A stretch of 64,000 nt of DNA from UBA11872 sp965198285 (GTDB lineage: Bacteria; Chloroflexota; UBA11872), in assembly GCA_965198285.1 (NCBI GenBank), contig OZ240251.1:3720001-3784000 (forward strand), read 5' to 3'. Positions 26,425 to 34,127 of this stretch are shown here, piece by piece. The notes below the pieces were generated by a model. The model worked only from the letters and a program-made list of their open reading frames with translations, searched no databases and was not told the origin of the DNA. The translations under genes were made by a program, and so were the position numbers. Position 1 is the stretch's first letter. Every line of letters begins with the position of its first letter.

Positions 26425-28110
26425 TTGCCTAAGGTTCCGGGCACGATTGGGGACCAGCTTCCAAAGCCCGAGAAAAAGGAAGTTCGCTTCGGTCACGAGG
26501 CCCGCGAGACACTGCGTGCCGGCATCGACATCGTTGCCAACACCGTAGGGTCGACGCTAGGGCCTCGCGGCCGGAACGTGGCGTTCGCGCGAACGCTGCG
26601 CCCCCCGCAGATCACCAACGACGGCGTTACCGTCGCCAACGAAATCGAGCGGGTGAACAACGTCCTGCATGATCTGGGCATCCAGATCATGAAGGAAGCG
26701 GCCGCCAAGACCAATGCCATGACGGAGGACGGCACAACCACCGCCACCGTCCTGGCCCAGGCCATCGTGCATCGTGGCCTCTACAACATTGCCGCGGGCG
26801 CGAACGCCATGCTCCTTCGCGAGGGCTTGCGGCGCGCTTCCGACGCGGCCATCGAGCACCTGCGCGACCTGGCTCGACCGATCGAAAACACCGAAGAGAT
26901 CCGCCACGTCGCCACCGTTTCAGGCGACGACGCTGAACTCGGCAAGATCGTCGGCGACATCATGAGCCGCGTCGGGCGCGACGGCCTCGTCACGGTTGAC
27001 TATCACCGCCGCGGCGTGCGCCTGGAACCCCGCTACGTCGAGGGCTTGCAGGTCGACAAGGGCTGGATCTCGCCCTATTTCGTCACCGACACCCACAAGA
27101 TGCAGGGCTCGCTCGAAAACACCCGGGTCCTGCTCACCGATCAGGACCTCCTCTCAACCGATCAACTCACCAGCATCCTCGATAAGGTCGCCGCCAGCGA
27201 CAACCGCAACCTGCTGCTGGTGTCCAACATCCTCAGAGGCGACGCCCTGACCTTTGTGCTCCAGAACAAGCTCCGCGGCAACCTGAACGTCGTGGCTATT
27301 CAGTCCCCGTCCTTCGGCGACGAGATGCGCGACCTCCTGGAAGACCTGGCCGTGCTCACCGGCGCCACCGTTGTGTCGAGCAGCCTGGGCATCCGCTGGC
27401 AGGACGTCCCACTGGAATGGCTGGGATTCGCCAAGCGCGTCGTCGCGAACCGGGAAGCGACCATCATCCTCGAGGGCGCCGGTCACGGGGCCGACATCCA
27501 GGACCGCCAGAATCAGCTACGCGCCCAGCTTGAGGAAGAAACCAACCCCAACTTCGAGAAGAAACTCGAACGCCGCATCGCCCGCATGGGCGGAGCCGTG
27601 GGTATCGTGGCTGTTGGCGGCGTCACCGAACAGGAAATCAACCACCTGAAAGACAAAGCCGACGACGCCGTCGGCGCGGTGAAGGTGGCCTTGCGGGAAG
27701 GCATCGTCCCCGGCGGTGGCACCTCGCTGCTGCGCGCGCAGACCGCCGCCGCGCGCGTTGGCGAAGAACTCTCCGGTGATGCGGCCGTCGGTGCGCGCAT
27801 CATCGTCGACGCCCTGGAATCGCCGCTGCGGCGCATCGCGCGCAACTCGGGCGCCAGCCCCTCGGTCGTCGTCAACCGCGTGCGTAAGCTTCCCGACTGG
27901 CATGGGTGGGACGCCGTCGTGGGCGACTACACGGACCTCTATGCGCGCGGCATCATCGACCCAGCGGCGATTTCAATCGCCGCCATTCGGGCCGCCGTCA
28001 GCGTCGGCATCATGACGTTGACCACCGAGGCGATCGTGTGCGAGAACCGCCCAATTCCCGTGGCCGCCAAGCCGGAAGACGACTTCATGAGTGAGGGCGG
28101 CATCTATTAG
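26425..28110 (+). CDS. groL: chaperonin GroEL, divergent, without the Gly-Gly-Met tail
   Basis: 561-residue 60-kDa chaperonin. ATP-site segments are intact: TLGPRGRNV, the Asp of ITNDGVTVA, EDGTTTATVLAQAI, GIVPGGGTSL, and the Asp at the position of E. coli Asp398. Unusual points: a TTG start with an extended N-terminus (residues 1-15), loss of the usual APGFGDRR (here SPSFGDEMRD), and a C-terminus ending DDFMSEGGIY instead of the repeated GGM tail that lines the folding chamber in most bacteria. It is the second gene of groES-groEL. It may be the main chaperonin of this lineage or a specialised extra copy. Confidence 0.94.
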   Translation: MPKVPGTIGDQLPKPEKKEVRFGHEARETLRAGIDIVANTVGSTLGPRGRNVAFARTLRPPQITNDGVTVANEIERVNNVLHDLGIQIMKEAAAKTNAMTEDGTTTATVLAQAIVHRGLYNIAAGANAMLLREGLRRASDAAIEHLRDLARPIENTEEIRHVATVSGDDAELGKIVGDIMSRVGRDGLVTVDYHRRGVRLEPRYVEGLQVDKGWISPYFVTDTHKMQGSLENTRVLLTDQDLLSTDQLTSILDKVAASDNRNLLLVSNILRGDALTFVLQNKLRGNLNVVAIQSPSFGDEMRDLLEDLAVLTGATVVSSSLGIRWQDVPLEWLGFAKRVVANREATIILEGAGHGADIQDRQNQLRAQLEEETNPNFEKKLERRIARMGGAVGIVAVGGVTEQEINHLKDKADDAVGAVKVALREGIVPGGGTSLLRAQTAAARVGEELSGDAAVGARIIVDALESPLRRIARNSGASPSVVVNRVRKLPDWHGWDAVVGDYTDLYARGIIDPAAISIAAIRAAVSVGIMTLTTEAIVCENRPIPVAAKPEDDFMSEGGIY

Positions 28111-28136
28111 CCGACCGTCATGCGTCCGCCAGCGCC

Positions 28137-29333
28137 GTGACTAACACCTTCAATTTTGAACGCTGCCTCAGCGACGAGGCCCACCGTCGAGTTGCTCCGG
28201 GCAGGATGGTCTCGGCCTCCGGCGCGCCCGACGACATCGTGGCGGACCTGGTAGTTGGCGAACCTGCCAATGAGGCCTTGCCCCTGGACCAGATGGTCGA
28301 GGCCGCCCGCCACGCCCTTCCCGAAAACTACGACGCCCTCTTGTACGGTCGCCGCAAAGGCAGCCTGGAACTCGTCGAGGTCGTGCGTGAAAAGCTGCGA
28401 GCCTTCGAGGGACTTGAGGTCGATCCCGATCAGATCATCATCACCAACGGGTCCAGCCAGGCCATCGACATGGTGCTGCGCACGTTTGTTAACCAAGACC
28501 AGATCATCGCCCTCGACCAAGCCTCGTTCGGCGCCCTGTTCGTTCGGCGCGTCAGCGACTACGGCGCACACGTGGCCTGGGACACCAACGGCCCCCGGAC
28601 CGACGCCCTTGACGAGCTCTTCGCTACCCGGCAGCCCGCCATCTTCTACACGATTCCGACCTTTCAGAACCCCATGGGCGCCACCGTTTCGCATGCGCGC
28701 CGGCTTGAGTTGCTGGAGGTGTGCCACCGCCACGGCGTGCCGGTGTTTGAGGACGACGCTTACTACGAACTGCACTACGACGGCGAACGGCCCCCGTCCA
28801 TGTACCAACTCGACGGCGGCACGGGCCTCGTCATCCGCGCGGGCACGTTTTCCAAGATCCTCGGCGCCGGCATCCGGCTGGGTTGGATTCTCACGTCGGC
28901 CCCCTTGGCCGACCGCATCCTGCCGCTCAAGACCGATGGCGGCACCAGCCCCTTCTCATCTGCCCTGGCCTCGGAATTCATGCGCGAGCACATGGAAGAT
29001 CAGATCGCGCGCCTGCAGGACATCTATCGCGAACGGCGGGACGTCATGCTGGACGCGCTCGACGAACACGTCGGCGACCTGGCGACCTGGATCCGACCCG
29101 GCGGCGGTTTCTTCTTCTGGCTCACGCTCCGCCGACCCGAACTCGTGCAGGACGTAATTCAGCGCTGCGAGAACGCCCGAGTGCTGGTCCGCAACGGTTC
29201 CGTCTTTCGCGCGGACGGCGCCAACCTCGGCGCGATTCGCCTGGCCTTCAGCCACGCTCCGCACGCCGACATCCGCACCGGCGTGAAGATCCTCGGCGAA
29301 GCCATCCGCGCTTCGAACGCCGCCAACCCATGA
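28137..29333 (+). CDS. PLP-dependent aminotransferase, 2-aminoadipate/MocR-like class I
   Basis: 398-residue fold-type I aminotransferase. The PLP lysine is in AGTFSKILGAGIRLGW, and IPTFQNPMGATVS and PVFEDDAYYEL match the 2-aminoadipate aminotransferase (LysN-like) group, which often has wide substrate range. There is no N-terminal GntR DNA-binding domain, so it is an enzyme rather than a MocR regulator. The stop overlaps the start of the next gene (ATGA), placing it first in a three-gene cassette with two Ldh2-type dehydrogenases. The product 2-oxoacid could be the substrate of those dehydrogenases (inference). Confidence 0.88.
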   Translation: MTNTFNFERCLSDEAHRRVAPGRMVSASGAPDDIVADLVVGEPANEALPLDQMVEAARHALPENYDALLYGRRKGSLELVEVVREKLRAFEGLEVDPDQIIITNGSSQAIDMVLRTFVNQDQIIALDQASFGALFVRRVSDYGAHVAWDTNGPRTDALDELFATRQPAIFYTIPTFQNPMGATVSHARRLELLEVCHRHGVPVFEDDAYYELHYDGERPPSMYQLDGGTGLVIRAGTFSKILGAGIRLGWILTSAPLADRILPLKTDGGTSPFSSALASEFMREHMEDQIARLQDIYRERRDVMLDALDEHVGDLATWIRPGGGFFFWLTLRRPELVQDVIQRCENARVLVRNGSVFRADGANLGAIRLAFSHAPHADIRTGVKILGEAIRASNAANP

Positions 29334-30394
29334 GCGCCGACTTCGCCCAAGCCGCCGTCGGCCAGCGCGTGCCGGTGGACCGGATGCGCGCGTTTACCAC
29401 CAGCGTCATGCACGCCGCCGGCGCACCCGAAGACCGCGCCGCCCAGATTGCCGACGTGCTGGTGGAAGCCGACGCGCGCGGCGTCTTTTCCCACGGCGTG
29501 ACCCGCGTCACGCCCTATACGGCTGACATCCGCTCGGGCCTCGTCAAGGCAGACGCGGACGTCAGGCTGGTGCGGGAACGGCCCGCCACCGCCGTGCTCG
29601 ACGCCGAGGGCGCGCCCGGTGCCGTTTCGGCGCAGATCGGCATGCAACGCGCCATCGACCTGGCCAAAGACGGCGCGGCTGGCATGGTTTCCGTGCACAA
29701 CGGACGCCACTTTGGACCGGCCGCGCACTGGGCGCTCCAAGCCGTCGAGGCCGGGTGCATCGCCTTCGTCACCAGCAGCGGCGGGGGCGCCTCCGGCGTC
29801 CTGGCCTTCGGCAGCCGCACACCCGCGCTGACCAACGGACCCATCGCCTGGGCGCTTCCCGCTGGCCGAAACTATCCCGTTGTGGCCGACATGGCCGTCG
29901 GCTTCTCGGCGCTGGGCAAGGTTCGCGTCGCCGCCGCCACCGGGCAGTCCATCCCCCCGGACGTCGGCGTGGACGCCGAGGGCAATCCCACCACCGACCC
30001 AAACCAGCTCGTCTGGTTGAACCCCTTCGCCGGCCCCAAGGGCTTCGGAATGGGGATTGTGATGGAGACGCTGTCCGGCATTCTGGCGGGCGCCACCGCG
30101 GCCGTGAACCGAAAGCCCGACCATCTGGGCACTGTCGGCCAGGTCTTTGCCGCCATTCGCGTTGAGGCCTTCCGTCCATTGGCTGAGTTCGTCGCCGAGA
30201 TGGACCGCACGATCGACGCCATCCACGCGCTGCGTCCGGCCGAAGGCTTCAACCGCGTGCTGGTTCCCGGCGAACCTGAGTGGCTCAAACGCGCCGACGC
30301 CTTCGACCGCGGGATCGGCTACCCCAGCGGGCTGCTGGACGCGGTGGCCGAAACCGGCCGCGCCTACGGCGTGGACCCGGAGTGGGACGCATGA
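29330..30394 (+). CDS. Ldh2-type malate/lactate/ureidoglycolate dehydrogenase, copy 1
   Basis: 354-residue NAD(P)H-dependent oxidoreductase of the malate/L-lactate dehydrogenase type 2 family, which has its own non-Rossmann fold. Family marks: EADARGVFSHGVTR with the catalytic His, VSVHNGRHFGPAAHWAL, and NPFAGPKGFGMGIVMETLSG. Substrates are 2-oxoacids or their hydroxy forms (malate, lactate, ureidoglycolate, sulfolactate, delta1-piperideine-carboxylate); sequence does not decide. The ATG start overlaps the aminotransferase stop, and its own stop overlaps the next gene's start, both as ATGA. Confidence 0.88.
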   Translation: MSADFAQAAVGQRVPVDRMRAFTTSVMHAAGAPEDRAAQIADVLVEADARGVFSHGVTRVTPYTADIRSGLVKADADVRLVRERPATAVLDAEGAPGAVSAQIGMQRAIDLAKDGAAGMVSVHNGRHFGPAAHWALQAVEAGCIAFVTSSGGGASGVLAFGSRTPALTNGPIAWALPAGRNYPVVADMAVGFSALGKVRVAAATGQSIPPDVGVDAEGNPTTDPNQLVWLNPFAGPKGFGMGIVMETLSGILAGATAAVNRKPDHLGTVGQVFAAIRVEAFRPLAEFVAEMDRTIDAIHALRPAEGFNRVLVPGEPEWLKRADAFDRGIGYPSGLLDAVAETGRAYGVDPEWDA

Positions 30395-31461
30395 GCGACC
30401 GGTTGAGCTACGGCCCCGGCGGCGCGCGGATCCCGGCCGACGCGATGCGCGCGTTCGGAACCGCCGCACTGGACGCGACCGGCGTCCCCCACGACGACGC
30501 GGCCTTCGTGGTCGAGACGCTCGTCCACGCGGATCTGCGCGGGGTGTTTTCCCACGGGACGCGGCTCCTGGCCGCCTACACCGAAGCTCTGCAAGCCGGG
30601 GCTGTTAACCCGACGCCTGACATTCGCGTTCGCCACTCCACCGGAGCGGCCGTGGTGAACGGTGACCGTTCCCTGGGACAGCTCGGGAGCCGCGCCGGCA
30701 TGCAGGCCGCCATCGGTATCGCCCACGACCGCGGCGTGGGAGTCGCGGCCGTGTCGGACACGGGCCACTTCGGCGCCGCCGCCTACTGGGCGCTGATGGC
30801 GGCCGACGCCGGCCTGATCGGTCTGGCCACCAGTAACATGGCCGGCCCCTGCATGCTCGCCACCGGCAGCCGGCAGCCCGCCACGGGCAACACGCCGTTG
30901 GCCTGGGCCTTTCCGACCCACGGGGCCCATCCCGTGGTGCTGGACATGGCATCGGGCGCGTATGCCCTCAACAAACTCCACATGGTGGGGACCACCACAG
31001 GCACTCTGCCAGAGGGCGTCGCCACCGACAGCGAAGGCAATCCAACCACCGACGCCTCCAAGCTCGCCTACGTGCTACCCGCCGGCGGCCCCAAAGGCTA
31101 CGGCATCGGTCTGGTTCACGACCTAATGGCCGGCGTTCTTTCCGGCGACGGCGCCACGCTTATCAAGGGCGCACTCGACCCAGAGAAGAGGGTGCCGCGG
31201 GGCAGCCTGTTCTTCCTGACCGTTGACGTCGGCGCCTTCCTGCCGTTGGACGACTTCCGCACGGCCATGGATGAACAGAGCCGCGCCGTGAATGCGCTGC
31301 CGCCCGCGCCCGGCTTCTCCAAGGTGCAAATGCCCGGCCAGCCTGAATGGGAACTCTTCGAGGACAGGGCCACTAACGGCATCGCCTACCCGCCAGGCGT
31401 CCAGGAGCTGTTCGCTGCGATGGCAGACCGGCTCGGATTGGTGGCGCCCTCAGGCGTCTGA
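30391..31461 (+). CDS. Ldh2-type dehydrogenase, copy 2
   Basis: 356-residue paralogue of the preceding gene with the same motifs: HADLRGVFSHGTRLL, VSDTGHFGAAAYWALMAADAG and LPAGGPKGYGIGLVHDLMAG. The copies have diverged strongly outside the active site, so this is an old duplication or two independent acquisitions rather than a recent tandem copy. The start overlaps the copy 1 stop (ATGA). The three genes 28137-31461 form one translationally coupled unit. Different substrate side chains in each copy are likely, but unknown. Confidence 0.88.
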   Translation: MSDRLSYGPGGARIPADAMRAFGTAALDATGVPHDDAAFVVETLVHADLRGVFSHGTRLLAAYTEALQAGAVNPTPDIRVRHSTGAAVVNGDRSLGQLGSRAGMQAAIGIAHDRGVGVAAVSDTGHFGAAAYWALMAADAGLIGLATSNMAGPCMLATGSRQPATGNTPLAWAFPTHGAHPVVLDMASGAYALNKLHMVGTTTGTLPEGVATDSEGNPTTDASKLAYVLPAGGPKGYGIGLVHDLMAGVLSGDGATLIKGALDPEKRVPRGSLFFLTVDVGAFLPLDDFRTAMDEQSRAVNALPPAPGFSKVQMPGQPEWELFEDRATNGIAYPPGVQELFAAMADRLGLVAPSGV

Positions 31462-31575
31462 CCGCCACACCGCATCCCGCTCGACGTCTTCGCACAGCCT
31501 CCGCCTCTTAGGCTGCCCGCACCGAGCCGACGGACAGACTTGCGCGATTGACACGCAGATATTCTGCCTTTAGAA

Positions 31576-31596
31576 CTTGACAATACTAGACTCAAG
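31576..31596 (+). promoter_or_regulatory. HAIR-like operator (HspR site) on hsp20
   Basis: CTTGACA-N7-ACTCAAG. The HspR-binding HAIR consensus is CTTGAGT-N7-ACTCAAG: the right half matches 7 of 7 and the left half 5 of 7, with exactly seven bases between. It covers the -35 hexamer and most of the spacer of the promoter at 31577-31605, the right place for repression. HspR itself is not in this window. Confidence 0.7.
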
Positions 31597-31605
31597 TCAT
31601 ATGAT
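31577..31605 (+). promoter_or_regulatory. strong sigma70-type promoter of hsp20
   Basis: TTGACA at 31577-31582, a 17-bp spacer, and TATGAT at 31600-31605: one base short of the perfect consensus and by far the best promoter in the window. Transcription should begin near 31612, about 35 bp before the ATG. A second TTGACA at 31548 is followed 17 bp on by TAGAAC, a weaker possible upstream promoter. Confidence 0.85.
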
Positions 31606-31646
31606 CCCTTCGTCAGCAGTTGACCGTATGGCACGGAGGGTTTCAG

Positions 31647-32102
31647 ATGACGTTTGCTATCCGAAGTTGGCGGCCGCAGGCTCGCCGCCAGGCGAGTGCA
31701 CCCAGGTTCTTCGACGACGAGTGGTTTGCCCGGCCATTCCGGCTGGCATTTCACGACACGCCCGGCTGGCTGCCGCCCGTGGACATCGAGGAGACGGACG
31801 ACACGGTCGTCGTCCAGGCGTCGGTGCCCGGCTATCGGCCCGAGGACATCTCGATCACGACCGCCGACGGCGACCTGATCATCCAGGGCGCGCACGACGA
31901 CGGTTCACAGGCCGAGCCGGCCGACGGCAGCCGCTATCACGTCCGCGAGCGGCGCGCGGGCCGGTTCTTCCGCCGCGTCCCCCTGCCGGTGCGCACCACC
32001 ACGGCCGGCGCGGGCGCTCGCTACGAGAACGGCGTCCTGACCGTGCGCGTCCCCAAGGCCGAGGAGGCCAGGGCCGCCACTATCGCCATCGAGTCCGCGT
32101 AG
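31647..32102 (+). CDS. small heat-shock protein Hsp20 (alpha-crystallin family)
   Basis: 151-residue ATP-independent holdase. The alpha-crystallin domain spans about residues 40-150 (PPVDIEETDDTVVVQASVPG, then VRERRAGRFFRRVPLP and YENGVLTVRVPK, the A-x-x-n-G-v-L signature). The arginine-rich N-terminal arm is short. The ATG at 31647 has GGAGGG with a six-base spacer; an in-frame ATG 27 bp upstream lies at a poor distance. It is preceded by a near-consensus promoter overlapped by a HAIR-like operator, so heat induction by release of HspR is expected. Followed by a DksA-type gene. Confidence 0.95.
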   Translation: MTFAIRSWRPQARRQASAPRFFDDEWFARPFRLAFHDTPGWLPPVDIEETDDTVVVQASVPGYRPEDISITTADGDLIIQGAHDDGSQAEPADGSRYHVRERRAGRFFRRVPLPVRTTTAGAGARYENGVLTVRVPKAEEARAATIAIESA

Positions 32103-32172
32103 GACTTGGCGGCACAGCGGGCGGGCTGGTCGCAAGGTCCGCCCGCCCGCAATCTCCCGCGAAAGTGTGTCC

Positions 32173-32409
32173 ATGAGCGAAACGCAGATCGATGGCTTGG
32201 CCGACAGCGCACGCGACGCCGCCGAACGTGACCAGCGGGCGGCGATCAGCAACGTGCTTGACGCGCTCCCCAGCGGCCAAAGCCCGGACCAGTGTCAGGA
32301 GTGCGGCGGCCACATAGAGCCGCTCCGCCTCGAGCTGTTGCCGGGCACCACCCAGTGCGCCGGCTGCGCCCGACGCAGCGCGCGAGTCTTGACACACAGC
32401 CTCAACTAA
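32173..32409 (+). CDS. TraR/DksA-family zinc-finger protein
   Basis: 78-residue protein with a four-cysteine zinc finger: CQECGG, then the spacer IEPLRLELLPGTTQ, then CAGC, as in TraR and DksA C-terminal domains. The coiled-coil tip with catalytic acidic residues is very short (residues 1-40, Ala/Asp rich), as in TraR, so direct action at the RNA polymerase secondary channel is possible but unproven. It starts 70 bp after hsp20, perhaps read through from the heat-shock promoter, and is followed by a strong hairpin. Confidence 0.8.
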   Translation: MSETQIDGLADSARDAAERDQRAAISNVLDALPSGQSPDQCQECGGHIEPLRLELLPGTTQCAGCARRSARVLTHSLN

Positions 32410-32432
32410 CCCGGGGCGCTCCCTCCCTTCTC

Positions 32433-32463
32433 ACCGCCTCGCCGGCGAAGCCGGCGAGGCGGT
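32433..32463. repeat. perfect 14-bp hairpin, REP-like or terminator stem
   Basis: ACCGCCTCGCCGGC, loop GAA, GCCGGCGAGGCGGT: a perfect 14-bp stem with a three-base loop. It is framed by CCTCCC at 32421 and GGGGGAGG at about 32472, which can pair and lengthen the hairpin. No U-tract follows, so a repetitive extragenic palindrome or processing site is as likely as a terminator of the hsp20-zinc finger transcript. Confidence 0.7.
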
Positions 32464-32516
32464 CGACGCGTCGGGGGAGGTACGCTATCGCTTCCCGCCA
32501 TTCACCGACCGGCCCC

Positions 32517-33740
32517 GTGCGCTCCGAATCCGCCGCCACCAACCTGCGCTGCGTGGACTGTCAGCAGTCCCACCAGCTCGAATACCGCCTGGCCTGCCAG
32601 GCCTGCGGTGGGCTCCTGGAGATCGAGTACGACCTCCAGCGGCTGGCCGACGAGCCGCTGGTCCAGCCGCAGCGAACCGGCGTTTGGCGTTATGCCGCCT
32701 GGATGCCCGTCCACGACGCCGCCCACTTCGTCACATTGGGCGAGCAGCCATCGCCTCTGTTCCGGATTCCACGCCTCGGCGCCGAACTCGGCCTCCGCCG
32801 CCTCTGGATCAAATTCGACGGCTCCAACCCCACCGGGACGGTCAAGGACCGTTCCAGCCAGACCGCCGTGGCGTGCGCCCGACAGTTCGGCTTCGACGCG
32901 ATCGGCGTCGTCTCCACCGGCAACGCCGCCTCATCCATTGCCACCTACGCCGCGCGGGCCGGCCTGCGCGGCGTGGTCTGCTGTTACACGCGCAGCACGG
33001 CCGCCAAGATGTCCCACATCGCCGGCGTTGCCAGCGACGTGATCTGGTACGAGGGCGTGTACGACGACATGATCCGGCACCTCGACGCCGCGGTGGACCG
33101 TCGCTGGCTCTTCGACGGCGGCGCCACGCGTAACCCGTTCAAGCAGGAAGGCAAAAAGTCGATCGCCCTTGAGATTTACGAGCAACTCGACCGCGCGCCC
33201 AACTTGGTCGTCTATCCGGTCGGGATGGGCGAAACCCTGCTGGCGGGCCAGCGTGCTTGGGCAGCCCTGGCGGCCACCGGTCGCATCGCCCGCGTCCCGC
33301 GGCCCGTCTCCGCGCAATCCAGCGAGGCCAACACCATCGCCGTCGCCTGGCGGTCTGGAGATGAACTGCGGCCCAAGACGATCGGCTACACCGTAGCCGA
33401 AGGAACCGCAGTCGGCGACATGGGCGCCAAGGGAGCGCTCACGCTCCGCCGCATCCGCGACCAGGACGGGCTGGCCGGCGACGTGTCAGATGAGGAAACG
33501 CTGGACATGCAACGCCGGCTCGCCCAAAGCGAGGGTCTCTGGGTCGGACCGACCGGCGCCGTTCCCCTGGCGGTCACGGCCCGCCTGGCGCGGGATGGCT
33601 TGCTGGACCCGGACGCCGAAATTGTCTGCCTCTCCTCCGAGACCGGCCTCAAGGGTGACTGGCCCAAGTTGCAGGTCGATGGCCAGGAACCCAGTCTGGA
33701 CCTGATCCGCCGCGCCCTCGACCGTCCGCCGACCAAATAA
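32517..33740 (+). CDS. thrC: threonine synthase
   Basis: PLP enzyme converting O-phosphohomoserine to threonine. From the GTG at 32517 it has 407 residues. An N-terminal zinc-ribbon-like part (CVDCQ...CQACGG) precedes the fold-type II core, with the PLP lysine in NPTGTVKDRSS (Lys110) and the glycine loop STGNAASSIATYAA. The frame is open further upstream, across the hairpin, but family sequence begins at the GTG. No hom or thrB gene is adjacent. In this genome isoleucine may not need threonine, since citramalate synthase is encoded in the window. Confidence 0.9.
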   Translation: MRSESAATNLRCVDCQQSHQLEYRLACQACGGLLEIEYDLQRLADEPLVQPQRTGVWRYAAWMPVHDAAHFVTLGEQPSPLFRIPRLGAELGLRRLWIKFDGSNPTGTVKDRSSQTAVACARQFGFDAIGVVSTGNAASSIATYAARAGLRGVVCCYTRSTAAKMSHIAGVASDVIWYEGVYDDMIRHLDAAVDRRWLFDGGATRNPFKQEGKKSIALEIYEQLDRAPNLVVYPVGMGETLLAGQRAWAALAATGRIARVPRPVSAQSSEANTIAVAWRSGDELRPKTIGYTVAEGTAVGDMGAKGALTLRRIRDQDGLAGDVSDEETLDMQRRLAQSEGLWVGPTGAVPLAVTARLARDGLLDPDAEIVCLSSETGLKGDWPKLQVDGQEPSLDLIRRALDRPPTK

Positions 33741-33800
33741 CCCAACGAATCGCCGCAGCTTGCGACAATGCGCCAACCGTGGCTGCCAGGGAGACTGAGC

Positions 33801-34127
33801 GTGCCGATAACTTCCAGAACTGACCGCCCCCTCGTCGACATGATGCCCGGAGTCCGCCGCCGGACCATGCTGTGGGGCGACTCGATGCTGATGGCCGAGA
33901 TTCACCTTGAGGAAGGCGGCGTCGTGCCCCTGCACGACCACGTCTACGAACAGATCGGCTACTGCATTGAGGGCACGTTTGACCTCAACATCGGCGGCGA
34001 AATCCATTCCATCGAACCGGGCAGTTGCTGGGTCGTGCCGTCCGGCGTGCCCCACGAGGCGACGGCCACCGGCCGTTGCTTCCTGATCGAGGCCTGGAGC
34101 CCGGCCCGCGACGACTACAAGGACTGA
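33801..34127 (+). CDS. small cupin protein
   Basis: 108-residue single-domain cupin. Motif 1 gives PLHDHVYEQIGYCIEG with the metal-binding His-His-Glu, and motif 2 gives PSGVPH. Small cupins like this bind Fe, Mn or Ni and serve as dioxygenases, isomerases or sensors; the activity cannot be told. The start is GTG 33801, with GGGAG seven bases upstream; an in-frame ATG at 33768 has no ribosome site. Its stop overlaps the likely start of the flippase gene, so the two appear coupled. Confidence 0.8.
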   Translation: MPITSRTDRPLVDMMPGVRRRTMLWGDSMLMAEIHLEEGGVVPLHDHVYEQIGYCIEGTFDLNIGGEIHSIEPGSCWVVPSGVPHEATATGRCFLIEAWSPARDDYKD

